The notes below the pieces were generated by a model, which made no database searches, had not been told where the DNA came from, and was given only the letters and a program-made list of their open reading frames with translations. From positions 62,001 to 126,000 of the forward strand of contig CBDFGC010000038.1 of the NCBI GenBank assembly GCA_965246935.1: DNA of 64,000 bases, written 5' to 3'. Source of the DNA: JAZKFT01 sp965246935 (GTDB taxonomy: Bacteria; Bacteroidota; Bacteroidia; Chitinophagales; Chitinophagaceae). Position numbers and translations under genes: made by a program. Below are positions 15,617-24,879 of the stretch, in pieces; position 1 is the stretch's first letter, and every line of letters begins with the position of its first letter.

Positions 15617-17008
15617 TTAAAAGGCATTCTTATCTCCCTTAATGGTATTGAAAACTGTTAGAAAAATGATCCTCAGGTCTAACCAAGGGCTCCAGTGCTC
15701 CAGGTACCAAAGGTCGTACTCTACCCGTTTTTGCATTTGACCAATGGTTTTAGTTTCGCCGCGGTGGCCATTTACCTGCGCCCAGCCCGTAATGCCGGGT
15801 TTCAAAAATTGTCTCACCATATACTTGCCAATCAGGGGGCTATATTGGTCGGTGTGTTTCAGCATGTGTGGCCGCGGCCCTACAATACTCATTTGCCCCC
15901 GCAGCACATTAAAAAACTGCGGAAACTCATCGAGGCTGGTGCGGCGTAATACTTTACCGATTTTGGTAATCCGGCTGTCGTTCCGCACGGCCTGCAACTC
16001 ATGCGACCGGTTGTTTACTTTCATGCTTCTGAACTTCAGGCAGGGAAAACTTTTATTATCCTTACCAGTGCGCAGTTGCGTAAAGAAAATAGGGCCTTTT
16101 GATTCCAGCCAAATGAGAAAGCCGATGATGGGCACCAACCACGATAAGATGAAAATGATGGTAAAGCTGCTGACAATAATATCAAAAGCTCTTTTCTTAA
16201 TGCGATTGCCCATGTCCTCCAGCGGCTCCCGCCGAAGCGATACTACCTGAAGCTCATGCAGGTAATCCACATGTATCTGCTTATTTACAAAAAGGTTAAT
16301 ATCAGGTATGAATCTGAAACGGATGCAGCTTTCGTCGGCCTGGTGTATCAGTTGATAAATTTGCCTGTTCTGCTCCGGTGCAATCGTGGAATAAATTTCC
16401 GTAATGCCGTGCTCTTTACACGCATCTATGGCATTGTTGATATTACTGAGAATCGGATAGTTAGACAACTCTTCTATATTCGAGCCGTCTTCGCAATAGC
16501 CCACTACTTCTTTATTAATACCATCCTGCTCCAGGTAACCTACCAGCTTTTTAGCCAGTGAGTTATAGCCGATCACCATTACTTTACTGGCCAGGTAATT
16601 TTTACGTTTCAGATACTGATAGATAATCAGATACACAAAACGATTGAGGAGCAATGCTACGGGTAGCAAACCAATAATAGCCGAAACATACAGGCGGGAA
16701 ATAATATGCCGGGTAAAGAAAAGATACAAGCCAATGGTTACCAAAAAACATAAAAATACATACATGGTGCGCCGTGTAAACAGCTCAAACGATATAATAT
16801 ATTTCTTTTGGTAAATATTGTAGCTGGCAGCTATTAGTACCCAGGACAATATTAAAAAAATTCTGAAATAATTATAATCAATATAATGGCTGCCATTAGT
16901 AAAATTGGCGCTGAAGAGGTATTCGCAGAAAAAGATAACGGCATTGAGTGCCACCAGATCAAGGGCCGCCAGCAATAATTGCAGGTGGCGCAGAAAGCGA
17001 CTGTTCAT
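15617..17008 (-). CDS. polyprenyl-phosphate hexose-1-phosphate transferase (WcaJ-like initiating enzyme)
   Basis: 463 aa from the ATG at 17008 (an upstream Met at 17110 gives an unlikely extension). It attaches the first sugar phosphate to undecaprenyl phosphate at the inner membrane. Layout: four or five N-terminal transmembrane helices, a Rossmann-like CoA-binding domain (KVMVIGYNSLAKKL), one more helix, and the C-terminal bacterial sugar transferase domain beginning KRAFDIIVS with FPCLKFRSM, RRTSLDEFPQF and SIVGPRP. Last gene before the operon terminator. Confidence 0.9.
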   Translation of the reverse strand: MNSRFLRHLQLLLAALDLVALNAVIFFCEYLFSANFTNGSHYIDYNYFRIFLILSWVLIAASYNIYQKKYIISFELFTRRTMYVFLCFLVTIGLYLFFTRHIISRLYVSAIIGLLPVALLLNRFVYLIIYQYLKRKNYLASKVMVIGYNSLAKKLVGYLEQDGINKEVVGYCEDGSNIEELSNYPILSNINNAIDACKEHGITEIYSTIAPEQNRQIYQLIHQADESCIRFRFIPDINLFVNKQIHVDYLHELQVVSLRREPLEDMGNRIKKRAFDIIVSSFTIIFILSWLVPIIGFLIWLESKGPIFFTQLRTGKDNKSFPCLKFRSMKVNNRSHELQAVRNDSRITKIGKVLRRTSLDEFPQFFNVLRGQMSIVGPRPHMLKHTDQYSPLIGKYMVRQFLKPGITGWAQVNGHRGETKTIGQMQKRVEYDLWYLEHWSPWLDLRIIFLTVFNTIKGDKNAF

Positions 17009-17147
17009 AGAATGAATATTGGATTGAACTTGAAAAAATGGTGCTGCTGCGCTGCCAATCGTAAAGACAGGCAGCAGACACCATATAGGATTGCCGTTTA
17101 GGGTTGGCAAAAAAGTTACCGGGTAATCAGATAAAAGCGATGCCGGT

Positions 17148-18419
17148 TTAAGAAGCGGCTGCCTTTTCTATCATCAGTGGCTCGGCTATCTGTATCGGGC
17201 TTGCTACTACTGAAGGGGCTACGTTTAAAACATTTTTATAAAATGAAATCAGGTTGCGGCTTTCATGCTCCCACGAAAGTTGGTTAATGATGCGGCTATA
17301 CCCGTACTCACCCATTTCAAAACGTTCAAGCGGGTTATCGATCAGCCACAATACTTTCTCCGCAAAATCTTTGGTATCTGTATTTTTTGCATATAATGAA
17401 GCGTGGCCGGCAGAGCGTTCACCTTCTTTAAGCGTATATTGTACGATTGCTTTTTTAAGCGCCATGTATTCCATAATCTTGTTCATGGTGCTCAGGTTAT
17501 TCATCTCTGTAGGGCGGTCCGGGTTTACGCATACATCGGCTGTATTCAGTACTTCCATCATCGTAGCATCATCTGTACGGCCATAGTAGGTTACATAATC
17601 ATTCAGTCCCATTTCTGCTGTCAGTTCCTGTAGGCTATCCAGTTCGGGGCCGCCGCCAATAATACCAAACTGCACATCCTGGCGTTTCCGTACAATATGC
17701 TGTATGGAGGCCAACAGTAAATCAAGACCTTCCTGACCGCCTATTACGCCTACATATCCAACCAGGTAGCGCCTGCCATTTTTATGTATCTTATTACCTG
17801 GCATTATTTTCAGCCGGTCCAGTTTGGGGCCGCTGCGTACAATGGCTACTTTATTCTCCGGCATTTTCCCACGCTGTAAGGCTATTTCCTTATACGATTC
17901 ATTGGTAGCAATGCTGTAATCAGCGGTTGCAAAGGTGAGGCGCTCGGCCACCGTCAGGAACTTATAAAATATTCCTTTTTTTTCATATTTGGCAATGAAC
18001 AGTTCCGGATTAATATCGTGGTGGTCAAACACATATTTCACACCAAACAGCTTAAAAAGAATAGCCACAAAAAAAATAAGATCCGGCGGGTTACAGCCAT
18101 GTATTACATGAAAAGGTTTCTTAAAGTAAATTTTCCAGCATAATACAAACTCCCAGAAAAGAGCTACCGAATATTCCAGCAGGTAGCCCATAGCGCCGTT
18201 GGCTTCCTGTGGCAGCGGATGGCGGTAAATGTCAATGCCGTTTAGCTGTTCAAACTTCTTTGTATATCCTTTCATCTGTGGGCAGATAATGGATACATCA
18301 GCGCCGTTTTCTTTGAGGGTATTTGCTTCCTGCCATACCCGCCGGTCAAAAGGCACCGGCAGATTTTCCACTACCATCAATATGTGTTTCTTCTTAAATA
18401 GTTGTTCGTTGTTTCCCAT
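17148..18419 (-). CDS. glycosyltransferase, GT4 family
   Basis: 423 aa from the ATG at 18419 (the frame extends to 18458). GT-B fold: the N-terminal half starts HILMVVENLPVPFDRRVWQEA, a signature of EPS-locus GT4 enzymes, and the C-terminal half has VGYVGVIGGQEGLD and the DRPTEMNNLSTMNKIMEYMA donor-binding region. It transfers a sugar from a nucleotide donor to the lipid-linked repeat unit at the cytosolic face. Specificity cannot be read. Spacing to the neighbouring genes is 70-140 bp. Confidence 0.88.
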   Translation of the reverse strand: MGNNEQLFKKKHILMVVENLPVPFDRRVWQEANTLKENGADVSIICPQMKGYTKKFEQLNGIDIYRHPLPQEANGAMGYLLEYSVALFWEFVLCWKIYFKKPFHVIHGCNPPDLIFFVAILFKLFGVKYVFDHHDINPELFIAKYEKKGIFYKFLTVAERLTFATADYSIATNESYKEIALQRGKMPENKVAIVRSGPKLDRLKIMPGNKIHKNGRRYLVGYVGVIGGQEGLDLLLASIQHIVRKRQDVQFGIIGGGPELDSLQELTAEMGLNDYVTYYGRTDDATMMEVLNTADVCVNPDRPTEMNNLSTMNKIMEYMALKKAIVQYTLKEGERSAGHASLYAKNTDTKDFAEKVLWLIDNPLERFEMGEYGYSRIINQLSWEHESRNLISFYKNVLNVAPSVVASPIQIAEPLMIEKAAAS

Positions 18420-18488
18420 AGAAGTTAGAATTTGGATTGGAGTGATGCCGGGCTTCAAAAAATGCCGGCGAAATAATTGTTCAGGAAA

Positions 18489-19799
18489 TTACCAGTTAAT
18501 GCCGCAGTAATTGTTTCGCTGGCGTAATACTTCGGGCAGGCGAACCATATCTATAATGGTAGCCGGCGATTCGGTTTCCAGCAGCAGATCTACATATTCT
18601 TTTTCGCGGTTATTTACCACAATTACATCAGCGCCGTCAATCAGTTCTTCGGCATGGTTCACCATTAGCTTGCTCAGGTGCGGAATATGCTTATCAATAT
18701 ATTCTTTATTCGTACCGGTAAGCTTGGACAGGTGTACGTTTTTATCGTAAATCTGTATATCGTAACCTTTACCCAGCAGTGATTCTATTACGGTAACGGC
18801 GGGTGAGTTGCGTAAATCATCTGTGCCCGCTTTAAAACTCAGGCCCAGGAACGCAATTCTTTTTTTGCCGGTTTGCTGTATCATGTCCACAGCACGTTCT
18901 ATCTGCAACTGGTTGGTTTTGTCAATGCTCTCAATCATCGGCACATCTACGTACAGATCATGCGCCAGTGTACGCAGGCCTTTCAGGTCTTTGGGCAGGC
19001 AGGAGCCGCCATAGGCAAAGCCCGGCTTAAAATAGTAAGGTGAAATATTCAGCACTTTGTCCATACAGAATATGTCCATTACTTTATGCGAATCAATTTC
19101 CAGGGCCGAGCAAATATTGCCTACCTCGTTGGCAAAACCAATCTTCAAAGCATGAAAGGAGTTATTTACATATTTCATGATTTCAGCTACCTGCGTTTCA
19201 GCAATAACGACTTCGGCAGGTAACTGCCTGTACAAGGATGCTACTTTTTCTGCGGCATGTGCGCATTCGGTACCAATCAGCGTGACCGGCGGGTGAAAAT
19301 AATCGTACACTGCTGTACCTTCCCGTAAAAATTCGGGATTGGAAACGACTGCAAAGTCTTTGTCTCTTTTTTTACCGGAGCCGGCTTCTACCATTGCGGC
19401 AAATTTGGCAATGGTTCCAGGTAGTATCGTAGAGCGGATAGTTATAATATGAAAATCGTCTTTCACTTTCAGGGCTTCGCCGAAATGCGCTGCCACCTGA
19501 AAAATATAATCTAAGTTAAGATGACCGTTGGGGCCGGATGGCGTACCTACTGCCACAATAGAAAGTTCTGTCTTGCTAATGGCTTCCTCAAAGTTAGTAG
19601 TAGCTTTTATCCGGCCGCTCAAATGGCCATCCTGAATAAGCACGTCGATGTCTTTTTCAATAATGGTGGCAAGGCCGCTGTTAATTTGCCGTACTTTGGT
19701 TTCGCTGGGGTCAACACCAATAATGTTATGTCCGTTTTTTGCCAGGCAGCCGAGGCTTACGCATCCTACGTAGCCGAGGCCAAAAATGCTGATTTGCAT
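18489..19799 (-). CDS. GDP-mannose 6-dehydrogenase-like nucleotide-sugar dehydrogenase
   Basis: 436 aa from ATG 19799. Oxidises the C6 alcohol of a nucleotide sugar to the carboxylate using two NAD+. NAD-binding GLGYVG near residue 7; catalytic cysteine in GGSCLPKD; C-terminal domain FLGLSFKAGTDDLRNSP. The Leu after the catalytic Cys and the surrounding GFAYGGSCLPKDL agree better with AlgD/GDP-mannose dehydrogenases than with UDP-glucose dehydrogenases (GGSCFPKD). So the polymer probably contains a uronic acid, plausibly mannuronate. Confidence 0.85.
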   Translation of the reverse strand: MQISIFGLGYVGCVSLGCLAKNGHNIIGVDPSETKVRQINSGLATIIEKDIDVLIQDGHLSGRIKATTNFEEAISKTELSIVAVGTPSGPNGHLNLDYIFQVAAHFGEALKVKDDFHIITIRSTILPGTIAKFAAMVEAGSGKKRDKDFAVVSNPEFLREGTAVYDYFHPPVTLIGTECAHAAEKVASLYRQLPAEVVIAETQVAEIMKYVNNSFHALKIGFANEVGNICSALEIDSHKVMDIFCMDKVLNISPYYFKPGFAYGGSCLPKDLKGLRTLAHDLYVDVPMIESIDKTNQLQIERAVDMIQQTGKKRIAFLGLSFKAGTDDLRNSPAVTVIESLLGKGYDIQIYDKNVHLSKLTGTNKEYIDKHIPHLSKLMVNHAEELIDGADVIVVNNREKEYVDLLLETESPATIIDMVRLPEVLRQRNNYCGINW

Positions 19800-19944
19800 G
19801 AATATTAGATTTAGATATTTAACGAAAATTACTATAAGGTCTGAATGGCGCAGTGCCATTTGAAAACGAAACCCGTGTTTGTTTAGGAGCTTCGTATGAT
19901 CGGTTTATTAAAAAATTTATGTTTTGTCCTGTGTTGTTAAAAAA

Positions 19945-20595
19945 TTAAATGGAGAACCAATAGCTAAAAACTTTTTTGCGGGTATGCAACGTCTGTCGGT
20001 TTCGAATAAATTTTGCCGGGTTTCCGCCAACGACTGTCATCGGTTCCACACTTTTTGAAACCACACTTCCTGGCAGCACTACAGCGCCTTTGCCAATTGT
20101 TACGCCGGGCATAATCATCGCATTCGCAAATACCACGGCATAATCTTCAACTACAACCGGTTTTCCTTTGGTAGCAAACGTTTCATCTTCAAAGTCATGG
20201 CCCAATGTGTAAATTTTGGTATTGTGTGCCAGCACCACATTATTGCCGATGGTAATGCCTCTGCGGCTATCGAGGTAGCAGCCGGAATTGATAATCGTAT
20301 TGCCACCTACAGTTAGTTTCCCGAAAGTAAAAAACTTTACTTTTTGTATACAGGTGTTGCGGCCAATCCGGCTGCCGCTAAGCCGTAACATCAGGGAGCG
20401 AATGCTCTGTAAGAAAATAAAACCATATGTAAAATTGAACAAGGCCAGTGCAATAAAAAACAGCTGCAGTTTCAGCTTTCTGACAATCGAAATTTGTACA
20501 AGATTATTTGCCGGTTGCCGGAAAGCTGTTGCCATGCTGCCATTACCGTTCAGTGTAAGTGCATTTGCAGGTAGGGCGTTGGAATGAATAGACAT
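19945..20595 (-). CDS. hexapeptide-repeat acyltransferase (1 of 5 in the locus)
   Basis: 216 aa. A hydrophobic helix at about 42-65 is followed by a left-handed beta-helix: ITIGNNVVLAHNTKIYTLGHDFED contains the active-site His, and VTIGKGAVVLPGSVV the repeat turns, ending VVGGNPAKFIRNR. Such LbetaH enzymes acetylate sugars. The membrane segment is unusual for the family and suggests it works on the lipid-linked unit at the membrane. Acceptor unknown. Confidence 0.85.
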   Translation of the reverse strand: MSIHSNALPANALTLNGNGSMATAFRQPANNLVQISIVRKLKLQLFFIALALFNFTYGFIFLQSIRSLMLRLSGSRIGRNTCIQKVKFFTFGKLTVGGNTIINSGCYLDSRRGITIGNNVVLAHNTKIYTLGHDFEDETFATKGKPVVVEDYAVVFANAMIMPGVTIGKGAVVLPGSVVSKSVEPMTVVGGNPAKFIRNRQTLHTRKKVFSYWFSI

Positions 20596-20628
20596 GTTGA
20601 GTAAGCTGAAATGGTAATGATTGCGGAT

Positions 20629-21135
20629 TTAATTTCTATACTTTAAAACCTTTGCCGGTACGCCGCCAACAATGGCGTAATCAGGAACATTTTTGGTAAC
20701 GATGGCACCGGCTGCTACCACACTGTGGTGGCCTACGGTAACGCCAGGTGTAATTACCACATTAGCGCCCAGCCAAACATCATTCCCGATTACTGTTTTT
20801 TCGCTGGTATGTCCCTGGTACTGTATCGGTGTATCCAGTGAGCCATAGTTATGGTTTTTGGTATATATTTTTACGTCCGGCCCCATAATTACGTTGTTGC
20901 CGATTTCAGTATTGGACTGTATAATACAATTAGTTCCCAGCTCCGAAAAATTGCCTATTTTAATGAACATCGAAACGTCAGCATTGCGTTTTACCCGGAT
21001 GTTTTTACCACAATTTTTTACAAAGTTTTTTACCAGCATCCGCCGCAGGTGCGGAAAGAACAGCGCATACGGGCGGTAAATTTCCGGTGTATAGCGAAAC
21101 AGGCTAAGATATAAAAAATAAGAAAGTTGTTTCAT
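20629..21135 (-). CDS. hexapeptide-repeat acyltransferase (WcaF-like)
   Basis: 168 aa. LbetaH fold with IIQSNTEIGNNVIMGPDVKIY, the active-site His in KNHNYGS, and a long insert with TVIGNDVWLGANVVITPGV, ending IVGGVPAKVLKYRN. Resembles colanic-acid-type O-acetyltransferases. Only 5 bp separate it from the upstream gene, so the two are translated as a unit. Confidence 0.87.
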   Translation of the reverse strand: MKQLSYFLYLSLFRYTPEIYRPYALFFPHLRRMLVKNFVKNCGKNIRVKRNADVSMFIKIGNFSELGTNCIIQSNTEIGNNVIMGPDVKIYTKNHNYGSLDTPIQYQGHTSEKTVIGNDVWLGANVVITPGVTVGHHSVVAAGAIVTKNVPDYAIVGGVPAKVLKYRN

Positions 21136-21140
21136 GTGTA

Positions 21141-22295
21141 TCAGGCGGCTTTAAGGTAAACTTTAGCGTATTGCAATGCCAGCATCATCGGCGTTACAGA
21201 CCAGCGCAGGTACGGCGTTTTGTAAGTAACGTAGCGGGTTTTTTTGTGATAGAAAAAACCACGTTCGTCGTACAGGTTATCCATTGTATGGGAAATGGTT
21301 TTTTCGAGCAGTTGTTTATTCTCCCACCCCAGCCATTTACCGATGTTGGCCAGTGTTTGTATAGCCTGTGCACAATTTTGTGCCTCTATCGGGTACATAT
21401 CGCTACCGGAAAAATATTTAGGGTGACCCTCTGCTGTAAACATTACCTCCTGGAAAAATGCCCAGCCTTTTTCCAGAGCAGGATATAACCTGCTACGCTG
21501 GCATCCACAGTTATAAGCTACAGCCAGCGATTCCAGAATAAAGCCTGTATGAAAACCGTCTACCCAGCCACCTTTTGCTGAACGGGAATAGTGCCAGCTA
21601 CCGTCCGGTTGTTGTTCACTGCACAGCAGTTCAATCAATCCATTAATACGGTTTTTAATTTCGGGACGGGTAATCAGCCCTTTACTTTTTGCAAGTGCAA
21701 AAAAATACAGTGTCAGTGCATTTACGTTATAAGTAGGGTACTTTTGACCAGGGTAGTATAAATACCAGCCTTTGTTTTGCTCGGCCACATAGCCTAACTG
21801 GTCCTCCATAAAGTCAACGATGCCATTAATTGCTGTTGCGGCAACGTCTTTATTATTGTCTGATAGTTTATCAATTGCATAACAGATAGCAATACCGGAA
21901 TTAATGGTATTGTATAAATTAGGCATACTTGCATCTGCATTAATAAACCTGGATGTATAAGGAAAATTTAGTCCCCAGCCATAACCTTTTTCTGATTTGG
22001 TATTCATCAGCCATTCAAAAAAATAATCGACTCTTTCGGCAGGCGATTGCGGATTAACTGCATGGTACCATAGCAGGTCGCTCAGCGTTTTGGTATGCAC
22101 CATTTCCTGCATGCCGGTCCAGTGGAGATCCAAGGGCGACTTGGAATTGATCTGGATGGCCAGCCGCCGTAGAAAATCACTTTTCTTTGTCAGGCGGTTA
22201 ATATGTTTATTCGTCAGCGCATCAAAAGGATCGTAGGAGCGGTACTTTCTTTTGCTGATGTATTGCTCGCAGTTTTCAATTACTTCAGTTATCAT
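21141..22295 (-). CDS. (alpha/alpha)-barrel-like polysaccharide-locus protein, function unknown
   Basis: 384 aa, soluble, no signal peptide. Repeating helical pairs with aromatic motifs (YGWGLNFPYTSRF, GWYLYYPGQKY, QPDGSWHYSRSAKGGWVDGFHTGFILESLA) look like the alpha/alpha toroid of some glycoside hydrolases, lyases and epimerases. I do not recognise a named family. Being cytosolic it may modify or trim a precursor rather than secreted polymer. It is separated from the preceding gene by 400 bp, so it may start a second transcription unit. Confidence 0.55.
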   Translation of the reverse strand: MITEVIENCEQYISKRKYRSYDPFDALTNKHINRLTKKSDFLRRLAIQINSKSPLDLHWTGMQEMVHTKTLSDLLWYHAVNPQSPAERVDYFFEWLMNTKSEKGYGWGLNFPYTSRFINADASMPNLYNTINSGIAICYAIDKLSDNNKDVAATAINGIVDFMEDQLGYVAEQNKGWYLYYPGQKYPTYNVNALTLYFFALAKSKGLITRPEIKNRINGLIELLCSEQQPDGSWHYSRSAKGGWVDGFHTGFILESLAVAYNCGCQRSRLYPALEKGWAFFQEVMFTAEGHPKYFSGSDMYPIEAQNCAQAIQTLANIGKWLGWENKQLLEKTISHTMDNLYDERGFFYHKKTRYVTYKTPYLRWSVTPMMLALQYAKVYLKAA

Positions 22296-22701
22296 CTGTA
22301 GTAGGTTTTAAAATAGAAATTGGATATATTGGATATGAGCAGTTAAATCAATGGATACCTTCCCTGCAAAACAAAAGGTATTTTTTCGCAACTTTTCACG
22401 CTTTATTTTTTGCTGGAATAAAGCGGCATAATCAGTACTGTAAGTTTTTTGTGACGGCACCAGGCAGGAAAATCAGTAGCTAATTATAGCTGCAAAGCTC
22501 CCGGTACATTAAAGATGCTAATTGATAGTTTTTTATCTGTTATTTTGTTAAATGATTAATGATATATTTTTTTAATAATAAAATGAGAAAATGGTTTTTA
22601 AAATAATGGCAATCCCAACGCATGGGATAAGTAGAAACATGGATTTAATAGCTGTTCTTTTGACATATTAAAAGTAGTATAATGACCATATTAAAAGTAG
22701 C
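22296..22701. other. A/T-rich spacer dividing the polysaccharide locus
   Basis: Contains no gene. A 14-bp direct repeat CATATTAAAAGTAG occurs at 22664-22677 and 22687-22700, 23 bp apart, overlapping the 3' end of the glycosyltransferase at 22702. This is the largest gap inside the locus and a plausible site for an internal promoter; I could not identify one with confidence. Confidence 0.4.
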
Positions 22702-23718
22702 TCAATTTAGTTCAGCATAATATTTCATCATCCGCTGTGTAACGGCGCCCGGAGTAAATAATTCATTTGCTTTTAATAAATTATTTTTTGACATAGTATG
22801 ATATAGGGAACTGTCTTTGATAACAGAGGCAATGGCATCAGCAAAATCATGATAATCAGTACCGGAAATCAGCAGCCCGTTTTGACGGTTGGCCACCCAA
22901 TCTGGCACACCACCAACCGGCCTTGTAATAATCGGAAGCCCATACATCATACCTTCAATTACCACAATTGGCATACCTTCTTTGTGCCAGGTTGGGAATA
23001 CCAGCATATCTGCCTGAGACAATACCTGGTGTTTTTGCGATCCGGCTATACTACCAAGTATGGTCACATTTGTTATATGATGATCTGCTAAGTATTGCCG
23101 TACATTCTCCAGTTCGCTGCCTTCGCCGGCTACCGTAAGCTGCACAGGGAACAGGTTGGACAACTGCTGAACCGCATCAATAGCAACATAAATACCTTTT
23201 TCTTTTTCCACCCTTGCCAGGAATAAAAGATTAATTACTTTATGGTCCCGGATATCTTTTGCACATAATTGACGGGTGATAAAAGCATCGGAAGCTGCAT
23301 TTGATTCTACTACTACTTTACTGTGCTGGCCGAGTTCCTGTAGCTTTTTGTAAAATATACTTCCCAGCACGATGCTAAGATTAGCCTTTGCATAAGTAAA
23401 TTTAAAAATATTTCCTGCCCACCAGCTTTTTTTTATTTTACTTTCAAATGTGTCGTCCCAGCCGTGCCAATATACCACCACTTTTTTATTGAACAAACGT
23501 GCCATGCGCACAAACAACGCATCCCGGTAAAAACTTTTTGTGGTAAGGGAAGGATTGGAGTGCACGACATCATATTTACGAATTTTCCAGCAAAATTTTG
23601 CATAAGTAATTAATAGATCTACCGGTCTGAAAATTTTACCCGGAATGCTTCCATGCACTTCAAAGTAGTCTATCTGCGGCTGGTCGTCCAGCTTCAGAAT
23701 ATTGTACAGCGCAGCCAC
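22702..23718 (-). CDS. glycosyltransferase, GT4 family, with a doubtful 5' end
   Basis: 338 aa if started at the GTG at 23718. The C-terminal half has LFLARVEKEKGI, LTVAGEGSELE and EGMPIVVIEGMMYGLPI (the E-x7-E donor site). But the natural N-terminus lies upstream: in frame 5' of the GTG is KILITVPQLNRSGGV, the usual first strand of this family. An ATG at 23797-23795 with MKKITGKK would join it if the A8 run at 23772-23779 had seven bases. As read here, the ATG frame stops after 10 codons. Enzyme class is secure; the start is not. Confidence 0.8.
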   Translation of the reverse strand: MAALYNILKLDDQPQIDYFEVHGSIPGKIFRPVDLLITYAKFCWKIRKYDVVHSNPSLTTKSFYRDALFVRMARLFNKKVVVYWHGWDDTFESKIKKSWWAGNIFKFTYAKANLSIVLGSIFYKKLQELGQHSKVVVESNAASDAFITRQLCAKDIRDHKVINLLFLARVEKEKGIYVAIDAVQQLSNLFPVQLTVAGEGSELENVRQYLADHHITNVTILGSIAGSQKHQVLSQADMLVFPTWHKEGMPIVVIEGMMYGLPIITRPVGGVPDWVANRQNGLLISGTDYHDFADAIASVIKDSSLYHTMSKNNLLKANELFTPGAVTQRMMKYYAELN

Positions 23719-23797
23719 GCCGCCGGAGCGGTTTAGTTGCGGTACGGTGATGAGAATTTTATTTCTATTGCTTTTTTTTGCCGGTAATTTTTTTCAT
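23719..23797 (-). other. frame-broken 5' end of the GT4 gene with an A8 run
   Basis: Start codon ATG (23797-23795), A8 homopolymer (23779-23772), then codons for NRNKILITVPQLNRSGG in the frame of the downstream gene. A one-base change in the run switches the full-length frame on. This could be phase variation or a sequencing error. Confidence 0.5.
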
Positions 23798-23876
23798 GGA
23801 GCGTGAGTTAAACGAGGGTGAAGAAATAAAAATAATGAATAAAAATAAAGTGTAGTTGACTTTTTTGGCAAAAAAA

Positions 23877-24650
23877 TCAGGCTGCCTTTAAAGTGGTTTT
23901 TATCCGCCATTTGAGAGCGTACCAGTGCAGGCGCCTGAAATTAGCGCTGTACGGGCTGGCATGGTGGCGCTGTAGGGTTTGCCGGATATCGGTTAAAAAT
24001 TTGGTGCCGCCGGTACTGGTTTTTGTGTTTTCCCAAATGCGGAAAGCCCCAAGCGGATGGGCATCAAAATGTACTACAGGGCCCAGTTTCAATAGCTTCA
24101 GCCATAAATCCAGATCCATAGAATAATGAATACTTTCATCCACATAATTTACCTGCTTCAGGTACTCTAAATTGTAAAACGACCCTTGCTGAATAATCCG
24201 GTAATCACTGTTGAGTAAATCCGCCAATGAATCAATGATAATATTTTTTTGCGCATAAGTGTCCCCTTTTTCATTGATAAAGTTGAGACAGGAACCATAG
24301 AAAATAGCGGCTTCTTTGTTTTGCAGGTACAACTTCACAATTTCCTGCACACAACCGGGATACAAAATATCGTCTGAATTAATCCAGCCAGCCAGTTGGC
24401 CGGTAGCCAGCTTAAAGCCTTTGTTGATAGCGTCCGATTGACCTTTGTCCTTTTCGTGAATAACAATATTGATTTTATCCCGGTAACGGTTTACTACTTC
24501 CATGGTATGGTCAGTAGATCCACCGTCAACCAGTATATACTCAATGTTGGAATACGACTGACTAAGTACTGAAAGAATAGTCTCCTCAATAAAATCTCCC
24601 TGGTTGTAGGATGGGGTAATGATGGAAACCCTGGGTAAAGAATGTTTCAT
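23877..24650 (-). CDS. glycosyltransferase, GT2 family
   Basis: 257 aa. Typical GT-A fold: VSIITPSYNQGDFIEETI at the start, VDGGSTDHT, then GWINSDD, whose acidic pair is the DXD-like metal/donor site, and the acceptor-side motif ..YSMDLDLWLKLLKLG. It adds one sugar to the lipid-linked repeat unit in the cytosol. Followed by the GT4 gene with a 150-bp spacer. Sugar specificity is not readable. Confidence 0.9.
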   Translation of the reverse strand: MKHSLPRVSIITPSYNQGDFIEETILSVLSQSYSNIEYILVDGGSTDHTMEVVNRYRDKINIVIHEKDKGQSDAINKGFKLATGQLAGWINSDDILYPGCVQEIVKLYLQNKEAAIFYGSCLNFINEKGDTYAQKNIIIDSLADLLNSDYRIIQQGSFYNLEYLKQVNYVDESIHYSMDLDLWLKLLKLGPVVHFDAHPLGAFRIWENTKTSTGGTKFLTDIRQTLQRHHASPYSANFRRLHWYALKWRIKTTLKAA

Positions 24651-24879
24651 TATGGTATTGGTTGACGTATTACTTAAATACGGTTCTATACTTCTGTGTT
24701 ATACTTTGTCCATTAAATATTACAATACCGGTATAGCTTGTTCTAATACCTTTTTTCTTACTTACCTTTATTTTCAGGCCACTATCGGTTAGGCGCAACT
24801 GCTGGTTGGTGTTGGAGGTTTTTTCTTGCATAAAATTGAATTTAGAATATTGGATAAAATATATTGGATATATAACTGA

